64,000 bases of DNA from Phreatobacter sp. (GTDB taxonomy: Bacteria; Pseudomonadota; Alphaproteobacteria; Rhizobiales; Phreatobacteraceae): the NCBI RefSeq assembly GCF_016793595.1, contig NZ_JAEULY010000009.1:248001-312000 (forward strand), read 5' to 3'. Positions 48,029-57,404 of this stretch are shown here, piece by piece; the first letter of the stretch is position 1, and every line of letters begins with the position of its first letter. The notes below the pieces were generated by a model. That model saw only the letters and a program-made list of their open reading frames with translations. It did no database searches and was not told where the DNA came from. The position numbers were made by a program, and so were the translations under genes.

Positions 48029-48919
48029 TCACGCGCCTGCCTGATCGCAGCGCCCGGCGAAGGCGCGGATGCGGCCGATGGTCGGCAGGTCGGTCAGCAG
48101 CGGCGCATGGCCCTGCCCCGGAACCGTCAGGATATCGAGATCCGGCCGGCGAGCGGCCATGGCCTCGACCGTGTCGGCGGTCAGGATGTCGGAATGCTCG
48201 CCGCGGATGACCATGACAGGCATGGCGGCGAGGCCGTCGAACTGCGGCCAGAGCGTCGGCATCGGCTGGTCGAAGCTGACCTGTTCCAGCGTCCTGGTCA
48301 GCGCCGGGTCGAAGGTGGCGACGAGGCGGCCGTCCTTCTCCGTCCAGATGCTCGTGGCCTGTCCGCGCCAGTCGTCGTCGGAGAGGGCCGGAAACCGCGA
48401 CGCGCCGATGGATTTCAGCAAGGCCACCGCCTCGTCGAGGTTCTTCGGCTCGGGCAGCTTGCCGAGATAGCTCTTGATGCGCGCAAGGCCGGTGCCCTCG
48501 ATCACCGGCCCGATATCGTTGAGGATCGCGCCGCCGATCAGGTTCGGACGGACAGCGCTCATCAGCATGGTCAGGATGCCGCCGCGCGAGGTGCCGAGGA
48601 AAACGCACCTTTCGACGCCGAGAACGGTGGTCACCGCCAGCACGTCGTTCAGTTCGACGGGAAGCGCGTAGTTCTCCCACTTCTCGTCCCATTCGGAGAG
48701 GCCGCGGCCGCGATAGTCCGGGGCGATCACCTGCCGCTCGGCCGAAAGCGCGCGCGCCAGCACATCGAAATCCCCGGCATTGCGGGAAAGGCCCGCGAGG
48801 CAGAGGAGCGGCAGGCGGCCCGGCACGGGCTTGCCATAGACGCGCACATGCAGCTTCAGGCCGTCCGTCGCGGTGACGAACAGGCTCTCGAAAGCCGCCT
48901 CCCCCGCCTGAACCTGCAT
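48029..48919 (-). CDS. Alpha/beta-fold hydrolase
   Basis: 296 residues. The nucleophile elbow is GTSRGG (Ser), the acid is probably in VIRGEHSDILT, and the catalytic His is in GQGHAPLL. PDYRGRGLSEWD is the usual oxyanion-side strand. The substrate is unknown. Its start overlaps the aspS stop by one base (TGATG), so it is co-translated with aspS. Confidence 0.88.
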   Translation of the reverse strand: MQVQAGEAAFESLFVTATDGLKLHVRVYGKPVPGRLPLLCLAGLSRNAGDFDVLARALSAERQVIAPDYRGRGLSEWDEKWENYALPVELNDVLAVTTVLGVERCVFLGTSRGGILTMLMSAVRPNLIGGAILNDIGPVIEGTGLARIKSYLGKLPEPKNLDEAVALLKSIGASRFPALSDDDWRGQATSIWTEKDGRLVATFDPALTRTLEQVSFDQPMPTLWPQFDGLAAMPVMVIRGEHSDILTADTVEAMAARRPDLDILTVPGQGHAPLLTDLPTIGRIRAFAGRCDQAGA

Positions 48920-50715
48920 CAGGCGTTGCCCTTGGCCGGGTCGACCGCGACGCGGATCGACAGCTCGCGCAGCTGCTTCGGCGTCGCCTCGGAGGGCGCG
49001 CCCATCAGCAGGTCCTCGGCGCGCTGGTTCATCGGGAACAGCGAGATTTCGCGGAGGTTCTGCGTGCCGCAGATCAGCATGACGATGCGGTCGACGCCCG
49101 CCGCCATGCCGCCATGGGGCGGCGCGCCGTAATGGAAGGCGCGATACATGCCGCCGAAGCGCTCGATCACCGTCTCCTCGCTGTAGCCGGCGATCTCGAA
49201 CGCCTTCACCATGGCCTTGGGACGGTGGTTGCGGATGCCGCCAGAGGCGATCTCGTAGCCGTTGCAGGTGATGTCGTACTGGAACGCCTTGATGGTCAGC
49301 GGGTCCTGCGTCTCCAGCGCCTCGAGGCCACCCTGCGGCATGGAGAACGGGTTGTGCGAGAAGTCGACCTTCTTCTCGTCCTCGTCATATTCGTACATCG
49401 GGAAATCGACGATCCAGGCAAGCGCGAACTGTTCCTTGTCGACGAGGTTCAGCTCCTCGCCGATCTTGGTGCGCGCAAGCCCTGCGAACTTCACGAACTT
49501 GGCGGGATCGCCGGCGACGAAGAAGGCGGCATCGCCCTCCTTGAGGCCGAGCTGGTCGCGGATCGCGGCGGTGCGCTCAGGCCCGATGTTGTTGGCGATG
49601 GGGCCGGCGCCCTCCGGAGAACCGCTTTCTGCTTCACGCCACATGATGTAGCCGAGGCCCTTCTGGCCTTCACCCTGCGCCCACGAATTCATGCGGTCGC
49701 AGAAGGCGCGGCTGCCGCCGGTGGGCGCGGGAATCGCCCAGACCTGGTTGCGGGCGTCCTCGAGCATCGAGGCGAAGACGCGGAAGCCCGAACCCCGGAA
49801 ATGCTCGGAGACGTCCTGCATCTCGATGGGATTGCGCAGGTCCGGCTTGTCGGAGCCGTATTTCCGCATGGATTCGGCATAGGGAATGCGCGGAAAGACC
49901 TGCGTCACCCTTTTCCCTTCCGCGAAATCCTCGAACACGCCGCGAATGACCGGCTCGACCGAGGCGAACACGTCCTCCTGCTCGACAAAGCTCATTTCGA
50001 GGTCGAGCTGGTAGAACTCGCCGGGCAGGCGGTCGGCGCGCGGGTCCTCGTCGCGGAAGCAGGGCGCGATCTGGAAGTAGCGGTCGAAGCCGGACATCAT
50101 CAGCAGCTGCTTGTACTGCTGCGGCGCCTGCGGCAGGGCGTAGAACTTGCCGGGATGAATGCGGCTCGGCACCAGGAAGTCGCGCGCGCCCTCGGGCGAC
50201 GAAGCGGTCAGGATCGGCGTCTGGAATTCGAAGAAGCCCTGCCCCTTCATGCGCCGGCGGATCGAATCCACCACCTCGCCGCGCGTCATGATGTTCTTGT
50301 GCAGCTTCTCACGGCGCAGATCGAGGAAGCGGTATTTCAGCCGCGTCTCCTCCGGGTAGTCCTGATCGCCGAACACCTGCAGCGGCAGTTCGTCGGCCTT
50401 GCCGAGCACTTCGAGGTCGGTGATGAAGATCTCGATGTCGCCGGTCGGGATTTTGGGGTTCTTCAACCCCTCGTCGCGCGCCTTCACGCGGCCATCGATG
50501 CGGATCACCCATTCGGCGCGGCAGGCTTCCAGCGCTTTGAAGGCCGGGCTGTCCGGGTCCGCGAGGCACTGGGTGATGCCGTAATGGTCGCGCAGGTCGA
50601 CGAACAGGATGCCGCCATGGTCGCGGATGCGGTGGCACCAGCCGGACAGGCGGACGGTCTCGCCCACATGGGTTGCGCGCAACTCACCGCAGGTATGGGA
50701 GCGATAGCGATGCAT
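48919..50715 (-). CDS. aspS: Aspartyl-tRNA synthetase (probably non-discriminating)
   Basis: 598 residues, class II. The OB-fold anticodon domain opens with [19 protein letters not shown]. Motif 2 is [20 protein letters not shown]; motif 3 is [15 protein letters not shown]. The bacterial GAD insert is present ([24 protein letters not shown]). Alphaproteobacteria usually have a non-discriminating AspRS that also charges tRNA-Asn; nothing here contradicts that. Start at 50715 (MHRYRS). Confidence 0.96.
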   Translation of the reverse strand: MHRYRSHTCGELRATHVGETVRLSGWCHRIRDHGGILFVDLRDHYGITQCLADPDSPAFKALEACRAEWVIRIDGRVKARDEGLKNPKIPTGDIEIFITDLEVLGKADELPLQVFGDQDYPEETRLKYRFLDLRREKLHKNIMTRGEVVDSIRRRMKGQGFFEFQTPILTASSPEGARDFLVPSRIHPGKFYALPQAPQQYKQLLMMSGFDRYFQIAPCFRDEDPRADRLPGEFYQLDLEMSFVEQEDVFASVEPVIRGVFEDFAEGKRVTQVFPRIPYAESMRKYGSDKPDLRNPIEMQDVSEHFRGSGFRVFASMLEDARNQVWAIPAPTGGSRAFCDRMNSWAQGEGQKGLGYIMWREAESGSPEGAGPIANNIGPERTAAIRDQLGLKEGDAAFFVAGDPAKFVKFAGLARTKIGEELNLVDKEQFALAWIVDFPMYEYDEDEKKVDFSHNPFSMPQGGLEALETQDPLTIKAFQYDITCNGYEIASGGIRNHRPKAMVKAFEIAGYSEETVIERFGGMYRAFHYGAPPHGGMAAGVDRIVMLICGTQNLREISLFPMNQRAEDLLMGAPSEATPKQLRELSIRVAVDPAKGNA

Positions 50716-50846
50716 CGGAGCCTCGAACACGAATCGAAAGGCGTCGCGGAGCCCGCGCCGCCGGAAGAAGGATGCGTCCCTTTAAAGGAAGGCCGCGCCG
50801 GCTTCAAACGGAAGCGCCCGGCGGCCAGGTCCGTAGCGCGCAGTTC

Positions 50847-52490
50847 CTAGCGCGTCACGAACTCGATGCGCCGGTTCCGCGCCTTGTTGGCGGCCGAATC
50901 GTTCGCCACCAGCGGCCGGCTCTCGCCATGTCCCTCCGCGAGCAGGCGGCCCGCCTCGATGCCCTGGCGGATCAGCAGGCCGACGACCGCCTGCGCCCGG
51001 CGCAGGGAAAGATCGACGTTCTGCTCGGGATTGCCGTCGGAATCGGTGTGACCCTCGATGGAGAACCGCACATCCGGGCAGCCCTTCATGATCGCCGCGA
51101 TCCGCCTGAGCCGGGCGATGCTGTCGGGCCGCATGGTTTCCCGGCCGAACTGGAACACGATGCCCCCGGCCGCCATTTCCTCTGATATCTTCGGCGAGCA
51201 GGTATCGACCGAGGCGCGAACCGGCGGCGCGGCCGGGGCAACCGTCACGGGCGGCGCCGTCACGGCCACGGGGGCGGTGATGGTCTCGCTGAAGGCCCAG
51301 CCCTCCGGCGCGAGCCGGCGGAGCGCCGCGCGCGCGGCATTGGCATAAACCGCCGAGGGCACATCGCCCGTCACCGCGATGCTGCGGTTGTCGAGATTGA
51401 CGCGCCCGCGCGGCAGAAGGGCCAGCTGCTTCACCGCCGCAGCCACCGCATCGCCGAATCCATCCGGCGCGCCTTCCGCGATTTCCAGATTGTCCCTGAG
51501 TCGCAGTGCGCCGAACTGGCCCGCTATCGCCGCCTTCGCAGCCGCGTGAGCCTCCTCGGACGGCACATAGCCCTGGACGAGGATGCCCTCGGGCCCCTTG
51601 TCGATGAACCAGCGATAGGGCGCGACAACGGGCGCGCGGATGGCGACCGCGCCAAGCGTGACCCCGGTCGGCAACGCCTCGCGCAGCGCGCGCTGGGCCG
51701 CCACATAGCCCGATCTGTCCGCCGCCTGCCCTTCAACCGACAGCGTCGCGTCGGACAACCGCGCCACACCGGCCTGCAGGCGCCCCGCGACCAGGGCAGC
51801 GAGGCGCGCGACAGCGGCCCGGTCGACCCCTGCCGGCGCGCCGTCGGCCAGCGTCATCCGGTCGGTCAGGGGCAGGCCCGGCGCCGCCGTGCGCGCCGCC
51901 TCGGCAATCGCGGCGCGGTCATCCTCGCTGGACGCGACGCCTTCGAGTATCAGGCGGTCGCCGTCGCGCCGGATGGTCTGCGTGAAGGGTTTCGCGACGG
52001 GCAGTGCCAGCGCCACGCGCTGAAGCGCCAGCCCGGCCGGCAGCGAGGCCAGCGCCGAGGCAATCGCGGCGCGGGACATGTCGCCGTCGGGGCGGCCTTC
52101 GATGGAAAGCGAACCGCCCTCGATGAGCACGGCCCCCGGCTTGAGCTTCATGACCAGGGTCGCCGCCAGTGTCGCCGCCGCTGCGAAGGGCTCGCTCGTC
52201 CCGTCCCGCACCTCGCTCATGTCCATGATGCCGATATCCGGCTCGACGGCACGGAGCGCCGCGAGAATGGCCTCGCGCGCCGGCTCGCCCGGTAGGACAC
52301 CGCCCATGGCGAGCGTATTGCCCTCGCGGACAAGCGAAAGCTGATACTCGGCGGCTGGGGTGGCAGGCGGCTGGATGGCGGCCGACTGGGCGAGCGCCGA
52401 CGGCGTCGCAACCAGAAGCCAGCATACGACCAGCGCCAGTACCGCGCCGAGAACCCCCGCGCCCTTGTGCCTCAGGTCGTGTGTGCTCAT
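50847..52490 (-). CDS. OmpA-family protein with BON-like repeats
   Basis: 547 residues from the ATG at 52490 (MSTHDLRHKG). One N-terminal membrane helix or signal anchor (AGVLGAVLALVVCWLLVATP). The middle holds about five copies of a BON-like alpha/beta unit (for example LEGVASSEDDRAAIAEAAR, VQGYVPSEEAHAAAKAAI and VTGDVPSAVYANAARAAL). The C-terminal domain is OmpA-like and peptidoglycan-binding: FSIEGHTDSDGNPEQN, DLSLRRAQAV and ARNRRIEFVTR. Likely a periplasmic or envelope-tethering protein. Confidence 0.85.
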   Translation of the reverse strand: MSTHDLRHKGAGVLGAVLALVVCWLLVATPSALAQSAAIQPPATPAAEYQLSLVREGNTLAMGGVLPGEPAREAILAALRAVEPDIGIMDMSEVRDGTSEPFAAAATLAATLVMKLKPGAVLIEGGSLSIEGRPDGDMSRAAIASALASLPAGLALQRVALALPVAKPFTQTIRRDGDRLILEGVASSEDDRAAIAEAARTAAPGLPLTDRMTLADGAPAGVDRAAVARLAALVAGRLQAGVARLSDATLSVEGQAADRSGYVAAQRALREALPTGVTLGAVAIRAPVVAPYRWFIDKGPEGILVQGYVPSEEAHAAAKAAIAGQFGALRLRDNLEIAEGAPDGFGDAVAAAVKQLALLPRGRVNLDNRSIAVTGDVPSAVYANAARAALRRLAPEGWAFSETITAPVAVTAPPVTVAPAAPPVRASVDTCSPKISEEMAAGGIVFQFGRETMRPDSIARLRRIAAIMKGCPDVRFSIEGHTDSDGNPEQNVDLSLRRAQAVVGLLIRQGIEAGRLLAEGHGESRPLVANDSAANKARNRRIEFVTR

Positions 52491-52816
52491 GCCATGCTCC
52501 TGTCCGTCCGCCGCGAAACAGGCGCGGCGCGCGGCAGACCATCCGGGATCAGCCCGCCGGAAGCAACCATCGGGCATCAGCCGTTCAGATGATGTTTCAC
52601 ATCATCTCTTCATTTTATAATATTGATATTTCGCTATTTTTCTAAGTTACCGTTCAGCGCGCGGCGGCTATGCGGACCGCGTTTCACACCAGATATTCCG
52701 TGTCGGCCAAGGCTTGGCCGGCAATGCAAAGCTGGGAACCCGGCAAGCACAAAAAGAAAACCCCGGCGGTTGCCCGCCGGGGCTTCCATCTGAACCGGTG
52801 CTAGGACCGGATCGGA
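52491..52816. other. Gap between OmpA-type gene and porin
   Basis: 52590-52650 is markedly AT-rich (runs of ATTTTAT and TATTGATATTTC), probably the OmpA-type promoter. The porin terminator is listed separately. No gene seen. Confidence 0.5.
52755..52782 (-). terminator. Intrinsic terminator of the porin gene
   Basis: CCCCGGCGG-ttgc-CCGCCGGGG stem at 52761-52782, followed on the minus strand by TTTTCTTTTT. It is 35 bases past the porin stop. Confidence 0.85.
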
Positions 52817-54295
52817 TCAGAAGTTGCGCTGAGCGCGGAAGGTACCAACCCAGGCGCCTTCCGAGGCACGGGCGATGCCGTTGAACACCGGAATGCCACC
52901 AGCCTGCGTGCGGTTGGAGAGGTTGTGGTAAACAACTTCCACGCCGAGGTCGAGGTTACGAACCGGCGACCAGACCGTGTTCACGCCGACGGTGTAGTAC
53001 TTGATATCGTTCAGCGTCGAAGCGAGCGGCTGATCGATATGCGTGTACGAACCGAAGATCGCCGAACGCAGAGCCGGGGTCCAGAAGTGGCGGAAGCCCG
53101 CCGCAACCGACCAAGCCTTGGTCGTCTGGATCGCCGGGTTCACCAGCGCGGTGTTCACGATGGCGTCGCGGATCTGGTTGTTGGTGGCGTTCACGCCGGC
53201 GAGGTTACCCGCGCCGGAGATCGTGCCACGATCGCCGCCCTGGTTGGCCGTGCCGAAAGCGTAGTCGAGAGCGCCGTCCGAGTACACAGCCTGCAACCAC
53301 AGCACGTCGCCACGGGCGAGCATGTCGAGGTTCAGACGGAGACCGGCACCGACGGCCCAGCCGTACTTGTCGCCAGCGCGCAGCGTAGCCGGCGTGCCGG
53401 GGCCACCCACCTGAGCGTAACCGAAGTCACGCAGCTGGTGAAGAGCACCCATGACCTGGACCGAACCCCAGCCCTGATCGACGCGCAGGTTGGCGACGAC
53501 ATCCGGGATGTTCTGGCCGGCATAGGTCATGCCGCCGAGGCCGGAAACCGGACGCACGAGCGCCACAGCCGTACCAGCGGTCACGGCGTAAGCGTCGCCG
53601 TTGCCGTAGCGGCGGTACATCTGGTCTTCCAGCGAGATCGTCGCCGAGAAGCCCGAACCGAACGAGGCGGTGTAGGCGAGGACCGTGGTGGAGCGGGCGG
53701 TCGCGGCGAGGTTGCCGGACAGCTGCACGTCACCCTGGTAGAAGTTGAAGAACGAGGCCGAGAAGCCGAACGTGAAGCCAGCGAACTGGATGAAGGCACG
53801 CTCAACCGAGATCGCCGAAGCGCGCGGCGACTGGCCGGCACCCGAGTTGATCAGGCCCTGCGACGAGGTCGAGCCCGAGAAGGCGCCACGATAGGCCGAG
53901 AACTGGCCGAAAGCGCGGAGCAGGCCGTACTCGGTGTTCGAGCGGGCGTCCGTGAACAGCGTCAGGCGGACCGAGGTCGAGTAGGCCTGGTCGAAGTACG
54001 ACGTGTTCAGGGCGCCGTTGCCGCCCGGACCGGTCGCATTGCCGTTGTTGCTGTTGACCGTGTAGTCCGCACGGACGAAGCCGCCGATGCGAAGGCAGGT
54101 GTCGGTGCCCGGGATGAAGAAGAAGCCCGCGCCGTACGTGTCGCAGATGCGCACGTATTCAGCCGGAGCAGCCTTGCCCGGGAGATCAGCCGCCTGAGCG
54201 CCCGTCAGGCCGATAAAGCCTGCGGCGGCGCCGAGAAGAAGGCTCGCAGCGAAAGGAAATTTGGAGCCGCGCCGAGTCACGCGTAATACACGCAT
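52817..54295 (-). CDS. Alphaproteobacterial porin
   Basis: Trimeric outer-membrane porin of 492 residues. Signal peptide ends GAQAAD. The next block, VRICDTYGAGFFFIPGTDTC then LRIGGFVRADY, is diagnostic for this porin family, with a Cys pair. Many barrel strands follow and the C-terminal residue is Phe (FRAQRNF), as in most porins. A strong terminator follows and an AT-rich promoter precedes, which suggests high expression. Confidence 0.95.
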   Translation of the reverse strand: MRVLRVTRRGSKFPFAASLLLGAAAGFIGLTGAQAADLPGKAAPAEYVRICDTYGAGFFFIPGTDTCLRIGGFVRADYTVNSNNGNATGPGGNGALNTSYFDQAYSTSVRLTLFTDARSNTEYGLLRAFGQFSAYRGAFSGSTSSQGLINSGAGQSPRASAISVERAFIQFAGFTFGFSASFFNFYQGDVQLSGNLAATARSTTVLAYTASFGSGFSATISLEDQMYRRYGNGDAYAVTAGTAVALVRPVSGLGGMTYAGQNIPDVVANLRVDQGWGSVQVMGALHQLRDFGYAQVGGPGTPATLRAGDKYGWAVGAGLRLNLDMLARGDVLWLQAVYSDGALDYAFGTANQGGDRGTISGAGNLAGVNATNNQIRDAIVNTALVNPAIQTTKAWSVAAGFRHFWTPALRSAIFGSYTHIDQPLASTLNDIKYYTVGVNTVWSPVRNLDLGVEVVYHNLSNRTQAGGIPVFNGIARASEGAWVGTFRAQRNF

Positions 54296-54413
54296 TGAGT
54301 GTATTTCTTATTTCACTCTTGCAATACAATATAGGCAATCATTCCTTATATATCGATAATGGGCGCCGAGCCCGCCGCATTCCTTTCCGAGAATTGGCGT
54401 CGGAACTCTCCAA

Positions 54414-54671
54414 ATGATTTCCGAGCTTATTCAAACCACAGCAACTGAGCAGACGGACAACAAAATGGGCGTCCCGAAACGCATCAACGATTTCGTCACG
54501 ACCGGGGAAGGCATGTACTGCGACATGTGCATCCAGAGCGCGCTAAGGATCGCCCGCACTGCACAGGTGCAACCTGTTACGGCCACCCTAGGGACAACCC
54601 GTGACTTCACTCGCAGACGGGGGGAATGCGACATATGCAAAAGCTTCAGGCTTGTGATCCGGCGAGTTTAG
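54414..54671 (+). CDS. Small protein with two CxxC pairs (zinc-ribbon-like)
   Basis: 85 residues from 54414, or 68 from the ATG at 54465 (MGVPKRINDF), which may be the better start. The pairs are CDMC at 36-39 and CDIC at 72-75; between them is a helix (SALRIARTAQVQP). The two CxxC units suggest a Zn site. Homologues are usually annotated as hypothetical. It is divergent from the porin and convergent with the flavoprotein gene, at the edge of the accessory region. Confidence 0.6.
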   Translation: MISELIQTTATEQTDNKMGVPKRINDFVTTGEGMYCDMCIQSALRIARTAQVQPVTATLGTTRDFTRRRGECDICKSFRLVIRRV

Positions 54672-54792
54672 TCATTTGACCTATGCACGCTTGCTAGCGA
54701 GGCCATACAACTGCTCCTCGTTCATGCTGTCTCGCAAAAACGATGGGATACGGACACGCTGTACGGAGCGTCGGGATCGCGGCTCGTGCTGC

Positions 54793-55893
54793 TTAAGCCA
54801 TTGCCCCAACTGAAGTCCTCACAATTGCCTGGGCAATGACGGCAGCGTCATCGCCAGCACCCATGATTAAGCCGGAAGCTCTGTTGCGCTGCCACGGGCG
54901 GCCGACAAAGAAGAGACCGGGCACCGGCGATAGCCCGGCTTCATGGGCAAACTGGCCTCTGTCATCGACAGCACCACGTATCTGCACCCAGGCAGTCTCG
55001 TCGCGATAACCCACCGCCCAAACGACCGAGTCGATCTCCACGGTATTACCGTCTGAAAACCGCACGCCGCGGCCTTCCGCTCCTACCACCCGGCCCACGA
55101 TCTTGACGCCCCGATGCGCCAACTCCTCAAGACTGCGGCCACGGTTTGGGAAAGGGTCGGCCTGTCGCATCCGGCGGCCGATGGGTGATCTGGACCCTGC
55201 CCGCAAAAGGCCGGTCCGCGACAGCCACCACCATATGCTGCGCCCAAGGATGCGTTCGGGCAACCGTCGTCGGGACTTACCCGTCGCGAGCAAGACGGAG
55301 TGGGTTGCGCTCAGCTCTGTCGCGATGTCGCGCCCGGTAGCCCCATCACCAACAACGAGCACGGATCGGCCTATAATGTCCTTAGGCGTCCGATAGTTCG
55401 TGATCGTAAGCTGGTGGACACTAGGGCCCAACTCCTTCGCAACCGTCGGCAGCGCCGCCGTCTGAAATCCCCCGGTTGCGATGATCACGCTCCGACACCG
55501 TGCGATCTCTCCGGTCGACAGCCCCAACTCAAAACGGCCGTCCGGCAGTCGCGTCAGCTTCTCGACACGGGTCGCCGATCTAACCGCCAGCTGATGATGG
55601 CGCGCATACTCATCGAGATAGCTCGCAAACTCATCGGCAGAGGGATAGCTATCCGGATCGCCAGAAGGCGTTAGTCCGGGCAGAGCGCTATATCGGCGAG
55701 GAGTGAACAGCGTCAGCGAAGCATAACGCCTGCGCCAGCTGTCCCCAACGCGCGCTCCAGCATCGACGATTTGGAAGGCGACGCCTCGCTTGCCCAACTG
55801 ATAGCCCGCCGCAAGACCCGCCTGTCCTGCTCCAATAATGACCACAGGCAGATCATCGCCTGGCCATTCCGAACCGACCTCTGGCGCAATCAT
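54793..55893 (-). CDS. FAD-dependent monooxygenase-like (CzcO-type) oxidoreductase
   Basis: 366 residues. Two dinucleotide motifs: VVIIGAGQAGLAAGYQLG (FAD) and VLVVGDGATGRDIATELS (NADPH). SWRRRYASLTLFTPRRYSALPG and the final SGLIMGAGDDAAVIAQAI are usual for the CzcO/flavin-monooxygenase-like group. The substrate is unknown. It is probably cargo of the accessory region; the gap to the next operon (55894-56109) holds no gene. Confidence 0.85.
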   Translation of the reverse strand: MIAPEVGSEWPGDDLPVVIIGAGQAGLAAGYQLGKRGVAFQIVDAGARVGDSWRRRYASLTLFTPRRYSALPGLTPSGDPDSYPSADEFASYLDEYARHHQLAVRSATRVEKLTRLPDGRFELGLSTGEIARCRSVIIATGGFQTAALPTVAKELGPSVHQLTITNYRTPKDIIGRSVLVVGDGATGRDIATELSATHSVLLATGKSRRRLPERILGRSIWWWLSRTGLLRAGSRSPIGRRMRQADPFPNRGRSLEELAHRGVKIVGRVVGAEGRGVRFSDGNTVEIDSVVWAVGYRDETAWVQIRGAVDDRGQFAHEAGLSPVPGLFFVGRPWQRNRASGLIMGAGDDAAVIAQAIVRTSVGAMA

Positions 55894-56109
55894 GCGGCGA
55901 CCTCCCGACCGAGTTTCGCAGCAAGATAAATTCTCAAGTCACTAGAGGATCAAGCGGACCATACACCTCGACATCTGACCCTGTATGGCGTGACGGATGA
56001 ACCGGATGGCAGCGGTGGTCTCCGTTCAAAAGACATTTGGGCGCATAGGGTAGTTTCAGACTTTCACACTGAGGCACGCGAGCCCCCATCTTGGGCCCCT
56101 GGGGGACAT

Positions 56110-56766
56110 TCAGAAGGCGAAAGCGATCTGCGGCTTAGACACCGATGATTCCTGACGCCAAACCCATGCGTCAAACTGTCTGCGTGAGACAGACATCAGG
56201 TCGGCAGCACAGCAGAAAACGGACTTGAGGTAGTCGTAGTCCGTTTCTGTAATACCAACCCTCCTGGCGAATGTTTTCACATGGCGATCTACGGCAATGG
56301 ATTCAATTCCAGACAGGCACTTCATATAGTCGACGGTTTTCGGCCCGATGCCTCTAATCTCTCTTAAGGATAGCGCAAATGATTTGTCATGCAAGAACAT
56401 CCTAAGATCATCTGTCCGCTCAACAGACTTTGCGCCAAGGTATCTCACCAAAGAATCGAAACGCGCGATCTTCTCTATATGGGTCCAATTCAGGAAGGTT
56501 GCCGTCTCACCACGATAGACGACATTGAGAAGTGTCGAAGTACGGTCCTGATCCGGATAGCGAGCAAGAATCGTGATTATGCGAGGGCGCACGACGGAGT
56601 TGTAATTTAGGCCGGCCTGTAGGATTGAGTCGGCGAGGAGTGCGCCCATGTGCTCATACGCTGGTCGAATTTCCTGCGATGCTACGTCTGCCCCCAATTC
56701 GGTCGCATAGTCTGCCAGACGGCGAGCAGCTACTAGCATTTGCACCGTAGACGATTGCATAGTCAT
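56110..56766 (-). CDS. HhH-GPD-type DNA glycosylase-like protein
   Basis: 218 residues from the ATG at 56766, overlapping the QueC-like stop by 4 bases (ATGA). Residues 135-148 (REIRGIGPKTVDYM) form a helix-hairpin-helix. Lys143 aligns with the catalytic Lys of EndoIII/OGG (GVGRKT pattern), and AVDRHVKTFARRVG puts Asp160 at the HhH-GPD catalytic Asp. The C-terminal Fe-S Cys set of EndoIII is absent, so it is closer to OGG-like members. The N-terminal 100 residues have no clear match. Last gene of the four-gene operon; likely cuts or recognises a base or nucleoside. Confidence 0.75.
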   Translation of the reverse strand: MTMQSSTVQMLVAARRLADYATELGADVASQEIRPAYEHMGALLADSILQAGLNYNSVVRPRIITILARYPDQDRTSTLLNVVYRGETATFLNWTHIEKIARFDSLVRYLGAKSVERTDDLRMFLHDKSFALSLREIRGIGPKTVDYMKCLSGIESIAVDRHVKTFARRVGITETDYDYLKSVFCCAADLMSVSRRQFDAWVWRQESSVSKPQIAFAF

Positions 56767-57404
56767 TCGGCCTGTTCGGTAGGATGCGTAAGACCCGCGT
56801 CCTCTAGTGCATGAAGGCGCTCGACACAATTCGGGCAGGCGCCACAAGGGAAGTCACTTGCTGCTTGGCACGAGTATGTCCGGCCGATCGGGACCCCCAG
56901 ACGAATGGCCATCTGCGCTACTTCAGTTTTCGACGAGTTACGGAAGGGGGAGATAAAGCGAACCGGCCCAATGTTTTCGACCAGTCCGTCGAGCTTGTTC
57001 ATGAACTCAGCTGTGCAGTCAATTTCCTTGGCGTGGTTGCTGTTGATGAAGCCTGTATAGACCTCCACAATTCCCATCGTTTGGGCGCGAGCAGCGGCGG
57101 CAGCAAAAAAAAGCATCGTCCGATAGGGAACGTAGAGGTCATCGTCAGAAACGCTATCTCGCCAGAGATCTGCTTCGTTGATAAGGCGAGATGTTGAACC
57201 CTTGAAGAGGTCGGAAATATCAAAACGCTCCGGTCTGCGCATAGCCGTTGGAAGGACCTCATTCACTCGGTTCCATTCCATCTCTACGCAATGCTGACCG
57301 TAGTCGAAGAAAACTGGATTAACATCCAGCTGTTGGGCTTTGAGCGAATAGGCGACGGTCGTCGAGTCTAAACCGCCCGAGGCCATCAGGATGACGCTTC
57401 TCAC
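56763..57404 (-). CDS. QueC-like ATP-dependent nitrile/amide synthase
   Basis: 213 residues. PP-loop ATP site ASGGLDSTTVAYSL (SGGLDS at 9-14), VPYRTMLFF at 92-100 (VPxRN in canonical QueC), INSNHAKE, and the Zn site Cys179, Cys187, Cys190 and Cys193 (YSCQAASDFPCGACPNC). Canonical QueC makes preQ0 for queuosine. Here no queD, queE or queF is adjacent, and it overlaps both neighbours by 4 bases, so it is probably an operon-specific version as in Qat and type IV CBASS. Whether it makes preQ0 or an amide conjugate is unknown. Confidence 0.85.
   Translation of the reverse strand: MRSVILMASGGLDSTTVAYSLKAQQLDVNPVFFDYGQHCVEMEWNRVNEVLPTAMRRPERFDISDLFKGSTSRLINEADLWRDSVSDDDLYVPYRTMLFFAAAAARAQTMGIVEVYTGFINSNHAKEIDCTAEFMNKLDGLVENIGPVRFISPFRNSSKTEVAQMAIRLGVPIGRTYSCQAASDFPCGACPNCVERLHALEDAGLTHPTEQAE

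Noticed and set aside
56763-57404. Canonical queuosine biosynthesis gene queC
   Set aside because: The fold is QueC, but no queD, queE or queF is nearby, VPxRN is altered and the gene is coupled to two non-queuosine genes, so I did not assign the symbol.
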